Origin: Paenibacillus sp. 32O-W
Lineage (GTDB): Bacteria > Bacillota > Bacilli > Paenibacillales > NBRC-103111
DNA length: 64,000 bases
Direction of reading: 5' to 3'
Assembly (NCBI RefSeq): GCF_007679495.1
Contig: NZ_VEGP01000016.1
Span: 1 to 64,000 of the forward strand
Shown: positions 54,115 to 62,552 of the stretch, piece by piece
Layout: every line of letters begins with the position of its first letter
Numbering within the stretch: the stretch's first letter is position 1
The notes under the pieces: model-generated
Databases searched by the model: none
The model's input: the letters and a program-made list of their open reading frames with translations, nothing else
What the model was told of the DNA's origin: nothing
Program-made: the position numbers and the translations under genes

Positions 54115-54633
54115 TTAAGCGTCAAATCGGGAAACAAACAGCGTTCTCTCCTTCACCTCCACAACAACTATTTTCTCCCCTGCCGGAATGGACTCTCCGT
54201 CGAAGCTCGCTGCTGTATGATTGCTTACGCCGGCTCCTACCTTAAGAACGACTTCCCCGTATCCATCCTCCGGAATGGAAATGATAGCCTCGCCAACACT
54301 TCCTTTCAGATCGTAAATGGAATACCCTATGGAGTTTTCACTTTCGTTCATAGGCTTCACATAGAAGAGGTAGATAACCGCTCCTCCGAGAATCGCCAGT
54401 CCAACGGCCAGCGCCAATACGGCCCAGACCGCCCATCCGGTATACCGGGTAAGCAGAATGCCCGCTCCTCCGAAGATGGTTACGCCCCCGGCAATCACCA
54501 TCGGCTGCAGAAAATCAACCGACAGGAAATCCAGCAGTCCATCCAGAGCGTGGCTCATCACATCACCCAGCAGAACGGTCACGAGGGCAAACAGCAGCCC
54601 GAAGATTAGGCAGCCCCAGTACAATTCCAGCAT
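54115..54633 (-). CDS. NfeD family membrane protein, YuaF-like
   Basis: A 172-residue protein with three to four membrane helices (WGCLIFGLLFALVTVLLG, then a hydrophobic core to about 105) and a C-terminal OB-fold domain (KGSVGEAIISIPEDGYGEVV ... GEKIVVVEVKERTLFVSRF), the NfeD architecture without protease domain. Such proteins partner flotillins. ATG 54633 (MLELYWG) follows AAGGG. It lies 26 bases upstream of floT. Confidence 0.9.
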   Translation of the reverse strand: MLELYWGCLIFGLLFALVTVLLGDVMSHALDGLLDFLSVDFLQPMVIAGGVTIFGGAGILLTRYTGWAVWAVLALAVGLAILGGAVIYLFYVKPMNESENSIGYSIYDLKGSVGEAIISIPEDGYGEVVLKVGAGVSNHTAASFDGESIPAGEKIVVVEVKERTLFVSRFDA

Positions 54634-54692
54634 AATCAACCCTTCTTTCCAGAACATATTATGCGGGTCGTTGATCGTTTCTTGTAAATTAA

Positions 54693-54718
54693 TACGTGTT
54701 ACCCGACATTATGTTTCA
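54693..54718 (-). promoter_or_regulatory. SigW-type promoter of nfeD-floT
   Basis: The minus strand reads TGAAAC (54713-54718), a 16-base spacer, then CGTATT (CGTA at 54693-54696). This is the classical ECF SigW pattern, located 60 bases before the nfeD ATG, at the same operon controlled by SigW in B. subtilis. Confidence 0.85.
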
Positions 54719-54970
54719 AAAAAAACGATTTTCGAGCGTAAGCATTTCGAAAATTCGCCCTTCCGCACAATAACTGTTTTTTTGACACACGTTCTGTTAG
54801 ACTATTTAGATGATATTTGAAAATATCATTTGGATTCGACATGACAAATAACTTCGGATTGTTTCGCCTGACCCAAAATATTATTCAGCCCTTGTACAAA
54901 CAACGAAGCAGACAATGTTAATAAGGGTGCTCGGTAGTCAGGCCTGGCGATTTTAAAGGAGGATTAATTG

Positions 54971-55471
54971 ATGCGAAAAATAACAACCGGATTCTTCATC
55001 TCATTATTGGTATTTCTTTTCCTAAGTGGATGTAATTCTAATTCCAATGGCGTCGTAAACGAAGATCTATTCCAATATAAAGATTCTTACGTTGGCGATA
55101 ACAGTGCGGTTGGCAATATTGCTAAACAGTTACCAAGTCCAACAGGCGAACAAATAAGTGAGTTGGAACTGAAAACGACAGAACCGCCTTATGGAATTGT
55201 TTTGAATTATGTACCTGCAGAAACAACAGATCAAATAGCAGCGGACTACAAAGAGCTTGCGTTATACAATGCTACATTTATATTTGCGTTGGTTAAAAAT
55301 GCGGATTGGGTTGATTTTAAATTCGTTGAAAAAGCATATAGGGTGACGAGGGAAGCATTAGAATCCTGGTACGGAAAAGATTTAAGCGAATTTAAAAGCG
55401 AAGATGAACTCAGTAAATTCACTCAGAAATACTTTGAAGATGAAAATAAAGTGAATGATTTTTTTAAATAA
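54971..55471 (+). CDS. DUF4825-type lipoprotein
   Basis: A 166-residue lipoprotein: signal peptide with lipobox FLFLSGCNS (Cys about 20), then a domain beginning YKDSYVGDNSAVGNIAKQLP that matches the DUF4825 pattern, with TEPPYGIVLNYV following. AAAGGAGG lies before ATG 54971. AT-rich, single gene. The function is unknown. DUF4825 also occurs at the C terminus of some BlaR1-like sensors, so an envelope role is likely. Confidence 0.8.
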   Translation: MRKITTGFFISLLVFLFLSGCNSNSNGVVNEDLFQYKDSYVGDNSAVGNIAKQLPSPTGEQISELELKTTEPPYGIVLNYVPAETTDQIAADYKELALYNATFIFALVKNADWVDFKFVEKAYRVTREALESWYGKDLSEFKSEDELSKFTQKYFEDENKVNDFFK

Positions 55472-55529
55472 AGTAGACGGACCCCAGGAGTCTTTCGATT
55501 AATGATTAATGGTGTGCAACTAAGATCAT

Positions 55530-55737
55530 TTTGGTTTTAACGGAACCAGATGACCTTAATCGCTCCAAAAGGGCCTTTCGGTCATTTTAACGGAACCAGA
55601 TGACCTTATTCACAAGAAATGCTCGCGAAAGTAGGAGAATTTTAAGCAATAAGCGCAACTGTTTCCGTTAGTTTAAAAAAACCGCCTATTTTGACGAAAT
55701 AGGGTTTTCCAGTTCCGTTACATTTTCGCTGTTTAAA
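55530..55737 (-). repeat. TAACGGAAC intergenic repeat, copy B
   Basis: On the minus strand it runs parallel to copy A (17328-17483) over its whole length: GCGAAAATGTAACGGAACTG, then ATTTCGTCAAAATAGGC, CTCCTACTTTCGCGAGCATT and AATAAGGTCATCTGGTTCCG. It also has an extra unit of about 54 bases duplicating the GGTCATCTGGTTCCGTTAA end. With the copies in opposite orientation, recombination between them would invert about 38 kb. Confidence 0.9.
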
Positions 55738-55960
55738 CTTACTGGAAAACCTTGGGCTGTTGTGATAATGGGGCGCGGAATTATAAGTACGTTTATTTGA
55801 TTATTCATTCAAAATCGAAACCTTCGTGACATACGCCGGCTGACTGTATGATTTTCGTACAATACTCACTCGTTCGCATCCACCTATTTGTGCGTTTGAA
55901 TCTCTATAGCCACCCCTGATGAAAACAGGCTGGATCCTACCCGCTGCTGATAAAAGCCGT

Positions 55961-55992
55961 TGAAGTCTTCGAAGCACTCTTCGAAGACTTCA
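55961..55992 (+). terminator. Perfect 14-bp hairpin downstream of metE
   Basis: TGAAGTCTTCGAAG (55961-55974) pairs with CTTCGAAGACTTCA (55979-55992), loop CACT. The plus side has ATGATTTTT, and it may also end metE on the minus strand although the T run there is poor. The rest of 55738-56041 shows no gene. Confidence 0.5.
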
Positions 55993-56041
55993 TGATTTTT
56001 CTGATGCCGCCGGCTGGAACGGCAGCGCAATAATGAATAGG

Positions 56042-58336
56042 CTACAAAGCTTCGCGGGCTTGGCGGGCCGCCTGAACCATATGCTTCAGGGATTGGACCG
56101 TCTCTTCCTTGGCCCGGGTTTTCAGCCCGCAATCCGGGTTGATCCAGAACAGCGAAGCGGGCAGCACCCGCAGAGCTTTCTCAATCAGGCCGGTCATTTC
56201 GTCAACGGATGGCACCCTGGGACTGTGGATGTCGTAGACGCCCAGCCCTATTCCTTTATCATATGTGTCGGTCTCGAACGCTTCGAGAAGCTCTCCGTGG
56301 CTGCGTGAGGTTTCGATAGAGATCACATCAGCGTCCAACTGGCGGATAGCATCGATCAGATCGCTGAATTCGCAGTAACACATATGGGTATGAATCTGAG
56401 TGCTGTCCTTCACTCCGGATGTCGCCAGCCGGAATGCCCCCACAGCCCATTCCAAATATTCCTCGCGGTCTTCTTCCTTAAGCGGCAGCCCTTCGCGGAG
56501 TGCTGGCTCGTCGACCTGGATCATGCGTATACCGGCCTGTTCCAAATTTTCGACCTCACTTCTCAAAGCTAATGCCAGTTGTTCGGCTACCTCCTTGCGC
56601 GGAATATCGTCACGCACGAAGGACCAGTTCAACACGGTCACCGGCCCCGTCAGCATGCCTTTAACCGGCTTGGAGGTTAGAGATTGGGCGTAGACCGTCT
56701 CTTCCACCGTCATAGGCGCTACGAAATCGACATTGCCCCAGATAATCGGGGGCTTCACACAGCGCGAGCCGTAGGATTGAACCCAGCCGTTGGCGGTGAA
56801 GGCGAAGCCGGCCAGCTTCTCGCCGAAAAATTCCACCATATCGGTTCGTTCGAACTCCCCGTGTACGAGCACATCCAGGCCAATCTCCTCCTGAATGGCT
56901 ATCCATTCGCGAATCTGTTCACGGATAAACCGGTCGTACTGCTCCTTCGTCCACTCACCTTTGCGCCACAGTCGTCTTCCCCTGCGAACCTCCGCCGTCT
57001 GGGGGAAGCTGCCGATCGTAGTCGTCGGCAGAAGCGGCAGATTAAAAGCCTTCTGCTGCTCCTTCCGGCGTTCCGCGAACGGCGTCCTTGTCTTCGCTGC
57101 AAGAATCGCCTCCGCCGGCTGACCGGCCCGAGCCGCTCTCAGAGGCGATGCCTTCAATGCCCGCAGAGCCTCACGGCTCGCTTGCAATCGAGTCTTCACC
57201 TCTTCCTGCTCCGCCCCCAGACATATCGCTTTTGCCAGAAGCGCAATTTCCTCCAGCTTCTCATCGGCGAAGGCCAGCGCATTCCTCAGCTCCGGGGGCA
57301 GCGCCGTCTCTGCCGCCAGGCTGATCGGCACATGCATCAGGCTGCAGGACGGCTGGATGATCATCCGCTCGTAAGGCACCTTGCGGGCGATGGATTCCAG
57401 CAGCTGCAGCCGGTCATCCAAATCGGTGCGCCATATATTCCGGCCATCTACAACACCCGCAGCGAGAAGCTTATCCTCCGGGAATCCATATTGCTCTAGA
57501 GCGTCCAAATGCCGGGTGCGGCCGGATACCAGATCCAGTCCGATCGCCTGTACCGGCAAGGCCACCAATTCCGAGTAACGCTCGGCGGAATCGAAGTAGG
57601 TTTGCAGCAGAAGCTTCAACCGGGGCGCCGCCGAATGAAGATAATGGTAGCTATCCCGAACGGCCTGCATTTCCTCGTCCGTCACCGACATAACCAAGGC
57701 CGGTTCATCCATCTGCAGCCACTGCACTCCTTCCTGCTCCAGCTCCTGCAGAAGCTGGGCATACGCCGGTAGCAGGCTCTGCATAACCTCCTGGAATCGA
57801 GTGCGGTCATATCCCTTGGACAGCTTCAGGAAGGTATAGGGACCGATCAGAACCGGCCGGCCTTCGATGCCCAGCTCTTCCTTCGCTTCCTTATAGAGGG
57901 CAAGAATCCGGTTATCTACAAGCGAAGGTGTGCGCTCGCCGAATTCCGGGACGATGTAATGATAGTTTGTAGTGAACCACTTCGTCATTTCGCAAGCTGC
58001 CGCCGAACGGTTGCCCCGTGCCATGGCAAAATAAGTTTCCAGCGGAACGGGGCCCCCCGTGTAATCGAACCGGTCCGGCACAAGCCCAAACATGGCGGCG
58101 GTATCCAGCATAGTGTCGTATAAAGTAAAATCGGCAACCGGAATCCAATCCAGCCCGGCTTCCCGCTGCTTGCGCAAGTGGTTAAGACGGATCTCCTTCA
58201 TCGAAGCCAGCAGCTCTTCCTGTTCCAGCTTGCCTCCCCAATACGCCTCCAACTGCTTCTTCCATTCCCTGTTTTCGCCAATCCGCGGATAACCGAGGTT
58301 TCCGCTGGTCAGCCCATTTCTCTTCTCCGTATTCAT
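56042..58336 (-). CDS. metE: Cobalamin-independent methionine synthase MetE
   Basis: A 764-residue MetE, the B12-independent enzyme that methylates homocysteine from 5-methyl-THF-triglutamate. Two related barrels are present. The N-terminal half begins NLGYPRIGENREWKKQLEAY; the C-terminal catalytic half has the zinc His-x-Cys segment THMCYCEF, and Cys later in NPDCGLKTR. ATG 58336 (MNTEKRNG) follows GAGGAG at 9 bases. It is controlled by the cobalamin riboswitch upstream, so it should be off when B12 is available; that implies a B12-dependent MetH elsewhere in the genome. Confidence 0.98.
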   Translation of the reverse strand: MNTEKRNGLTSGNLGYPRIGENREWKKQLEAYWGGKLEQEELLASMKEIRLNHLRKQREAGLDWIPVADFTLYDTMLDTAAMFGLVPDRFDYTGGPVPLETYFAMARGNRSAAACEMTKWFTTNYHYIVPEFGERTPSLVDNRILALYKEAKEELGIEGRPVLIGPYTFLKLSKGYDRTRFQEVMQSLLPAYAQLLQELEQEGVQWLQMDEPALVMSVTDEEMQAVRDSYHYLHSAAPRLKLLLQTYFDSAERYSELVALPVQAIGLDLVSGRTRHLDALEQYGFPEDKLLAAGVVDGRNIWRTDLDDRLQLLESIARKVPYERMIIQPSCSLMHVPISLAAETALPPELRNALAFADEKLEEIALLAKAICLGAEQEEVKTRLQASREALRALKASPLRAARAGQPAEAILAAKTRTPFAERRKEQQKAFNLPLLPTTTIGSFPQTAEVRRGRRLWRKGEWTKEQYDRFIREQIREWIAIQEEIGLDVLVHGEFERTDMVEFFGEKLAGFAFTANGWVQSYGSRCVKPPIIWGNVDFVAPMTVEETVYAQSLTSKPVKGMLTGPVTVLNWSFVRDDIPRKEVAEQLALALRSEVENLEQAGIRMIQVDEPALREGLPLKEEDREEYLEWAVGAFRLATSGVKDSTQIHTHMCYCEFSDLIDAIRQLDADVISIETSRSHGELLEAFETDTYDKGIGLGVYDIHSPRVPSVDEMTGLIEKALRVLPASLFWINPDCGLKTRAKEETVQSLKHMVQAARQAREAL

Positions 58337-58390
58337 CGTCTTCTTCTCCTCTCTCACTTTCAAATCCCTTCTAACGCGTATCCATGCAAC

Positions 58391-58442
58391 AAAAAAAGGA
58401 CATTCCCGCCTAAATGAAAAAGAATGAATGGCGAAAATGTCC
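58391..58442 (-). terminator. Riboswitch-controlled terminator before metE
   Basis: On the minus strand GGACATTTTCGCC (58430-58442) pairs with GGCGGGAATGTCC (58398-58410), followed by seven T. The left arm's GGGAC end also pairs with GTCCAG just upstream (about 58460), giving a mutually exclusive anti-terminator. Confidence 0.85.
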
Positions 58443-58504
58443 CAGCTATGTCAGGTAACTGGACATTAATTAACACCCGCCTATCTCCCGTAGGTTTCAT
58501 TTAG

Positions 58505-58690
58505 TGTTGTTGGAACAGGCAGGTCTCCTGGCTTCAAGATCATCATCACAAGCTGCCTTCCCGGTCTGTCGACCAGTGGCGTTCTTGCTGCGACTTCCTT
58601 GTTACAGTGGCGGGACCGCTTCGGACTTACACCGAATTCCCTTTTAAGCTTGCAAGGCATAGCCTACAAGCACCTATTCCCATTTATTCA
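58505..58690 (-). promoter_or_regulatory. Cobalamin (AdoCbl/B12) riboswitch of metE
   Basis: The minus strand has AATAGGTGCTTGTAGGC near its start, AATTCGGTGTAAGTCCGAAGC and GGTCCCGCCACTGT in the core, and GAAGCCAGGAGACCTGCC (the B12 box, about 58519-58536) at the end. These are the conserved parts of the class-I cobalamin riboswitch in the right order. It lies about 170 bases before metE, with a terminator between, so ligand binding is expected to stop transcription. Confidence 0.96.
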
Positions 58691-58878
58691 ATTGGAATAA
58701 TGCGACTTGGTAATAACCATACAACAACTCGTATATATTATCAAGCTTAATCTTTCTAAGTGGTGTCCAGCCTGCAATAAAGCGGGAACACTCTCTCCAG
58801 CCTTATTGGCACTTTTCAAGTCTTCCTTCGTATGATACGTTAGTTTCAGTGAAAATCAAGGTCAGAAGGAGGTGCGCT

Positions 58879-59541
58879 GTGAACGCCATATCTTCTAAGA
58901 CAGGCGGAATTGTTGTTATCGTAAGCGGCGGAAGCTTGGGGGACTGGGCCCTTCGCGAGATTGGACGCGGAGACATTCTGATTGGAGCAGACCGGGGAGC
59001 GGCCTTCCTGGTACAGCATGGGTACAGCCCGGATCTGGCGATCGGCGATTTCGATTCCGTTCGCCCCGAAGAGATCGGACGGATCCGTGAATCAAGCAAA
59101 CGCTGGGTAGAATGTGATCCGGTCATGAAGGATTATACCGATACGGAGATGGCTTTCAACGAAGCGCTGGCTCTTCACCCGCAAGAAATCGTCCTGGTCG
59201 GCGTCATGGGTTCCCGTCTTGACCATTCCATGGCCAACCTTCAACTGCTGGCCAAAGGGCTGGAAGCCCGCGTTCCTTGCAAAATCGTGGATGCATATAA
59301 CGAAATCACGCTTATAGACGATGAATGGATTGTCCATCGCAATGAATACGCCTATCTTTCCCTTATTCCTTTCACAGAAGAAGTAAGAGGCATCACCCTC
59401 GAAGGGTTTCTGTACCCGCTGTGTGACGCGCAGCTTAAGACCGGCCAGTCGTTAGGAATCAGCAATGTGCTGACCGCTGATACCGGTCGCATTACACTTA
59501 CCGAAGGGAAGCTTCTGGTCATCCGCAGCAAGGAAGACTAG
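58879..59541 (+). CDS. thiN: Thiamine pyrophosphokinase
   Basis: A 220-residue enzyme that makes TPP from thiamine and ATP. Motifs: VIVSGGSLGDWAL, IGADRGAAFLVQHGYSPDLA, IGDFDSV (metal), KDYTDTEMA, GVMGSRLDHSMANLQLL. GTG 58879 follows AAGGAGG at 6 bases; an upstream ATG (58849) lies before that site. It is divergent from the metE riboswitch. Confidence 0.95.
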   Translation: MNAISSKTGGIVVIVSGGSLGDWALREIGRGDILIGADRGAAFLVQHGYSPDLAIGDFDSVRPEEIGRIRESSKRWVECDPVMKDYTDTEMAFNEALALHPQEIVLVGVMGSRLDHSMANLQLLAKGLEARVPCKIVDAYNEITLIDDEWIVHRNEYAYLSLIPFTEEVRGITLEGFLYPLCDAQLKTGQSLGISNVLTADTGRITLTEGKLLVIRSKED

Positions 59542-59569
59542 GCTTCCTTTTTCTCATCCCGGTAAACGG

Positions 59570-59863
59570 TTAAATTAACCGGATAATATGAACGACCTTT
59601 TCCTCTGCGGCAATTTTGATCAGGTGATTGTCCCGGTCGTAGACAATTTGACAGGAACCGAAGCTCATCGTCGGCTCCGCGCCCAAGCCATAAAAAATAT
59701 CATCGGCTAATGTCGTTATACAATCCTTCCGCTCCTGCTCGTCCATCTCCCGCCAATCCTCTTCGCTCATCTCGAACAGCTCGTTGCAGTTTCTTACACC
59801 GGACATGGCTCCGGTCAATTCTTCAATAATCTCCTCATACTCTCGGCCGAATTTAACGCCCAT
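59570..59863 (-). CDS. Conserved-looking small protein, unknown function
   Basis: A 97-residue acidic protein (GREYEEIIEELTGAMSGVRN, SEEDWREMDEQERKDCITTL) with alternating helices and a C-terminal strand pair (FGSCQIVYDRDNHLIKIAAE). AAGGATG precedes ATG 59863. Convergent with thiN. I cannot assign a family, but composition and start are gene-like. Confidence 0.6.
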   Translation of the reverse strand: MGVKFGREYEEIIEELTGAMSGVRNCNELFEMSEEDWREMDEQERKDCITTLADDIFYGLGAEPTMSFGSCQIVYDRDNHLIKIAAEEKVVHIIRLI

Positions 59864-60036
59864 TGAAGCAACATCCTTTCTTAACCGGCCCTTTTGCCAG
59901 ATCCGGATTTTTATTCCTATTATAGACAGAATGAATAGTATTTATCGGTATTTATCGGATCCTTGAAAGCCTTATCCCCATTATAATCGATTTCGTCGAA
60001 TCTGTTTCACCCATTTTTCTCTGCAGTCGCATGCAG

Positions 60037-60064
60037 GGAACTCTGTAAATCCCCACAACAGTGC
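60037..60064 (-). repeat. Partial relic of 64-bp stem-loop unit
   Basis: GGGAACTCTGTAAATCCCCACAA resembles the junction of two units (GGGGAGCCCTGTAAATACCCCACAAAG) at 21050-21075. Confidence 0.45.
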
Positions 60065-60105
60065 AAAAAAACACAAAACACGCCATTCCCCCATGACGTG
60101 TCTTG

Positions 60106-60885
60106 TTACTTGTCCACCAATGATTGATGTCCGTTCAAATATTGTTTCAGCTTTTCTATCGCTCTCTTCTGAATGCGGGATACGCTCATCTGGGAGATTC
60201 CCAGCACCTGGGCGATACTCCTCTGCGATTGCCCTTCGTTAAAGACGAGCATCAGCACCTTCTTCTCTTCTTCCTTCAGAAGAAGCAGCGCTTCGTTCAG
60301 ATCCAGCCTTTTCTCGACCATTCCGAAGTCGTCCGCATCACTGCCTATCAAATCACCGATGGTTGCGCTTCCTTCATCGTTAGCCAGAGGAGTATCCAAC
60401 GAAACGTAATTATAGCATTCCCTTCCGGCCAGCACCTCAATCGTCTCCTCCGTCGTCAGCTCCAAGTATTCCGCAATTTCATCTACGTTCGGGGATCGCT
60501 CCAGCTTCATAGTCAACTCATCAACCGCCTGTTGAATCATCAGCCCTTTTTCCTTAATCCGCCGGGGAACTTGAATGTACCACGACTTGTCTCTTAAATA
60601 ATTTTTCATATGTCCGATCAGACTCTTCATCGCATAGGCTTCAAATTGGATCCCGAGCGTGCTGTCGTACTGCTTGAAAAGTCGCAGCAAAGCCATCTGC
60701 CCAACCTGATACAAATCCTCATGCAGGTCGGGGCGGTTCCGGGACATTTTCCCGGCGGCCATCTTGACAATAGGCTCGTAATGGAGCAGCAGGTCAGTCG
60801 CTATCTCGTTGTCTTCCGTCTGCTGGTATTGAAGTATAGCCGCTATTTTATTGTTGGGGTCTTGCGTGGCTTGCTCTGGCTTCAT
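60106..60885 (-). CDS. sigB: RNA polymerase sigma factor SigB
   Basis: A 259-residue sigma-70 of the SigB/SigF/SigG group with regions 2, 3 and 4. Region 2: EDLYQVGQMALLRLFKQYD; region 3 near QVPRRIKEKGLMIQQAVDEL; region 4: GQSQRSIAQVLGISQMSVSR. Third gene of rsbV-rsbW-sigB, overlapping rsbW by 4 bases, the standard layout for the general stress sigma factor. No rsbX follows, and no RsbU or stressosome gene is present here. SigF has a similar operon (spoIIAA-AB-AC), but the SigB-like promoters upstream of rsbV and dps favour SigB. Confidence 0.88.
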   Translation of the reverse strand: MKPEQATQDPNNKIAAILQYQQTEDNEIATDLLLHYEPIVKMAAGKMSRNRPDLHEDLYQVGQMALLRLFKQYDSTLGIQFEAYAMKSLIGHMKNYLRDKSWYIQVPRRIKEKGLMIQQAVDELTMKLERSPNVDEIAEYLELTTEETIEVLAGRECYNYVSLDTPLANDEGSATIGDLIGSDADDFGMVEKRLDLNEALLLLKEEEKKVLMLVFNEGQSQRSIAQVLGISQMSVSRIQKRAIEKLKQYLNGHQSLVDK

Positions 60886-61334
60886 GCCAATTCCTCTTTC
60901 CTTTGGAGAAATTTGGTCAGTATAACCTCCGTTCCGGATTGTGTATGCACCTGGACCTCATCCATGAGTGCTTGCATCATAAAGATGCCCAAGCCCCCTT
61001 CGCTAACTTCGCTTAACGGTTTGTCATGCAGAGATTCGGCCTGGCTTTCTTTCTGCTCATAGTCAAAGCTGCTTCCTTCGTCCTTGACGCTGATTCGAAT
61101 GCCGTCTTCCCGCATTTCAAACCTGATTTCCATCTGCCCCTTCTCTTCTCCCTGATAGGCATGCAGAACAGCATTATTGCAGGCTTCGGCCACAGCCACC
61201 TTCATGTCCTCGATTTCTTCGTAAGAAAATCCCCATTTTGATGCAATTCCGTACAGGGTGAGCCGGACAATGTCTATAAATTCCGCGTCTGCCGGAACTT
61301 TTAAACTGACGCTGTGATTTTGGAAGTCGCTCAT
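60882..61334 (-). CDS. rsbW: Anti-sigma-B factor, serine kinase RsbW
   Basis: A 150-residue GHKL-fold ATPase that binds SigB and phosphorylates RsbV. N box: VAVAEACNNAVLHAYQGEE; G boxes: VKDEGSSFDY and SEGGLGIFMMQALMDEV. It overlaps rsbV and sigB by 4 bases each, so all three are coupled. ATG 61334. Confidence 0.92.
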   Translation of the reverse strand: MSDFQNHSVSLKVPADAEFIDIVRLTLYGIASKWGFSYEEIEDMKVAVAEACNNAVLHAYQGEEKGQMEIRFEMREDGIRISVKDEGSSFDYEQKESQAESLHDKPLSEVSEGGLGIFMMQALMDEVQVHTQSGTEVILTKFLQRKEELA

Positions 61335-61684
61335 ATGATTTCTTCTTTCCTTTCCGATGATCCCTCTATCGGGTGAATATATTGTGAAATTCCCGTAATA
61401 TCGAACAACCGATTAATTTTCGGCGGGATTTCCTCCACTCCGAAAGGAGCTTGCAGCGCATCCCGGGTTTTTAAGATGGAAACCAGAATTCCTATGCCGG
61501 TGCTGTCGATATATTTTAAATCTTTAAGATTTAAAGTTAGTGCTCTTTTGGTCTGATTAATGAACGGCTCCAAATCGGAACGCATCTCCGCAGCTACCGA
61601 TAAATCCAATTCTCCGCTAAGGTACACCACGATTTCGTCCGCCATCACTTCCTTGTAAATGTTAAACTTCTTCTCTGGATACAT
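61331..61684 (-). CDS. rsbV: Anti-anti-sigma factor RsbV
   Basis: A 117-residue STAS-domain protein that frees SigB by binding RsbW. The phosphorylatable Ser is in LKYIDSTGIGILVSI (about residue 59), with VVYLSGELDLSVAAEM before it. GGGAGG precedes ATG 61684. First gene of the operon with a SigB-like promoter at 61717-61741. Confidence 0.93.
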   Translation of the reverse strand: MYPEKKFNIYKEVMADEIVVYLSGELDLSVAAEMRSDLEPFINQTKRALTLNLKDLKYIDSTGIGILVSILKTRDALQAPFGVEEIPPKINRLFDITGISQYIHPIEGSSERKEEII

Positions 61685-61716
61685 GCCTGTTTTCCTCCCA
61701 TGCCGCTAGAAGTTTT

Positions 61717-61741
61717 GTTCCCCACACTTTTCATCTTAAAG
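61717..61741 (-). promoter_or_regulatory. SigB-like promoter of rsbV-rsbW-sigB
   Basis: On the minus strand CTTTAA (61736-61741), 13 bases, GGGAAC (61717-61722), close to the GTTTAA-N12-15-GGGTAT consensus. It lies 33 bases before rsbV, consistent with autoregulation. Confidence 0.5.
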
Positions 61742-61894
61742 CATTTGAAAAATTTCCCTTCATCAAAACAATCCGACAATAATTATATACACGAATTTCA
61801 CGTCGCTTGAAACAGGGCGGCTGTAAATTTTTATAGTAATTTTCTGCCTTCTTCCTCCTTTTCAATTATAGCTGGTTCGTCAATCATTCTCATG

Positions 61895-61919
61895 GTTAAA
61901 AAACCGGTTTTTGGGGTAA
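61895..61919 (+). promoter_or_regulatory. SigB-like promoter of dps
   Basis: GTTAAA (61895-61900), 13 bases, GGGTAA (61914-61919), 50 bases before the dps ATG. The spacer length equals that of the rsbV promoter. Confidence 0.55.
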
Positions 61920-61969
61920 ATAAAGAACAGTCAAGCAAGTTCAATATAGCTTATCAAGGAGGTACAAAG

Positions 61970-62416
61970 ATGCCAAAAACGATGACATCCGTAACGACGG
62001 TACTGAACCAGCAAGTTGCCAATTGGTCGGTGATGTACATGAAGCTGCACAACTACCATTGGTATATTACAGGAGACCATTTCTTCACCCTCCATGTCAA
62101 ACTGGAAGAGCTTTATAATGAGGCCGCCCAGTATTTGGACGATTTGGCTGAGCGACTGCTGTCTTTGGGCAAGAGGCCGGTGGCAACATTAAAGGAAAGC
62201 CTGGAGCTATCCTCTATTAAGGAAGCAACCGGCTCCGAGTCGCCGACCGATATGATCCGCACCGTATCCCAGGATTTTGCGACGATGATCAACGAGCTGC
62301 AGGAAGGCATCAAAGCGGCCGAAGAAGAAGGGGACGAGCCGTCCGGAGACATGATGATTGCCATCCAAGGCTCACTGCAGAAGCATAAATGGATGCTGGA
62401 TGCGTTTTTGAAATAA
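61970..62416 (+). CDS. dps: Dps family ferritin-like DNA-binding protein
   Basis: A 148-residue Dps. The ferroxidase-type residues lie in NYHWYITGDHFFTLHVKLEE (two His, Asp, Glu), and AAQYLDDLAERLLSLGKRP follows, the usual helix B. Such proteins form 12-mers that store iron, protect DNA and detoxify peroxide. AAGGAGG lies before ATG 61970. Dps is a classical SigB target, and the gene is divergent from the sigB operon with its own SigB-like promoter. Confidence 0.95.
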   Translation: MPKTMTSVTTVLNQQVANWSVMYMKLHNYHWYITGDHFFTLHVKLEELYNEAAQYLDDLAERLLSLGKRPVATLKESLELSSIKEATGSESPTDMIRTVSQDFATMINELQEGIKAAEEEGDEPSGDMMIAIQGSLQKHKWMLDAFLK

Positions 62417-62459
62417 CCGAAATTCATCCGTAGTTCCGGTGAATTTCGGACCAACCAAT

Positions 62460-62487
62460 AAAACAGGCGGACCTCACCGCCTGTTTT
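62460..62487 (+). terminator. Terminator of dps
   Basis: AAAACAGGCGG pairs with CCGCCTGTTTT, loop ACCTCA, with TTTTATT on the plus side. Confidence 0.85.
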
Positions 62488-62552
62488 ATTGTGCCGGTGG
62501 ACCGGCTGTGCCGACAGCCTGCGTCAAGGATACGACCAAGCGGCGCCGGGAC

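Noticed and set aside
55884-56132. 82-codon ORF at the metE 3' end
   Set aside because: It crosses the metE stop and a perfect hairpin; no family or start signal.
60106-61684. spoIIAA-spoIIAB-sigF operon
   Set aside because: Same architecture, but the SigB-like promoters upstream and the divergent dps gene with a similar promoter point to rsbV-rsbW-sigB; sequence search would settle it.
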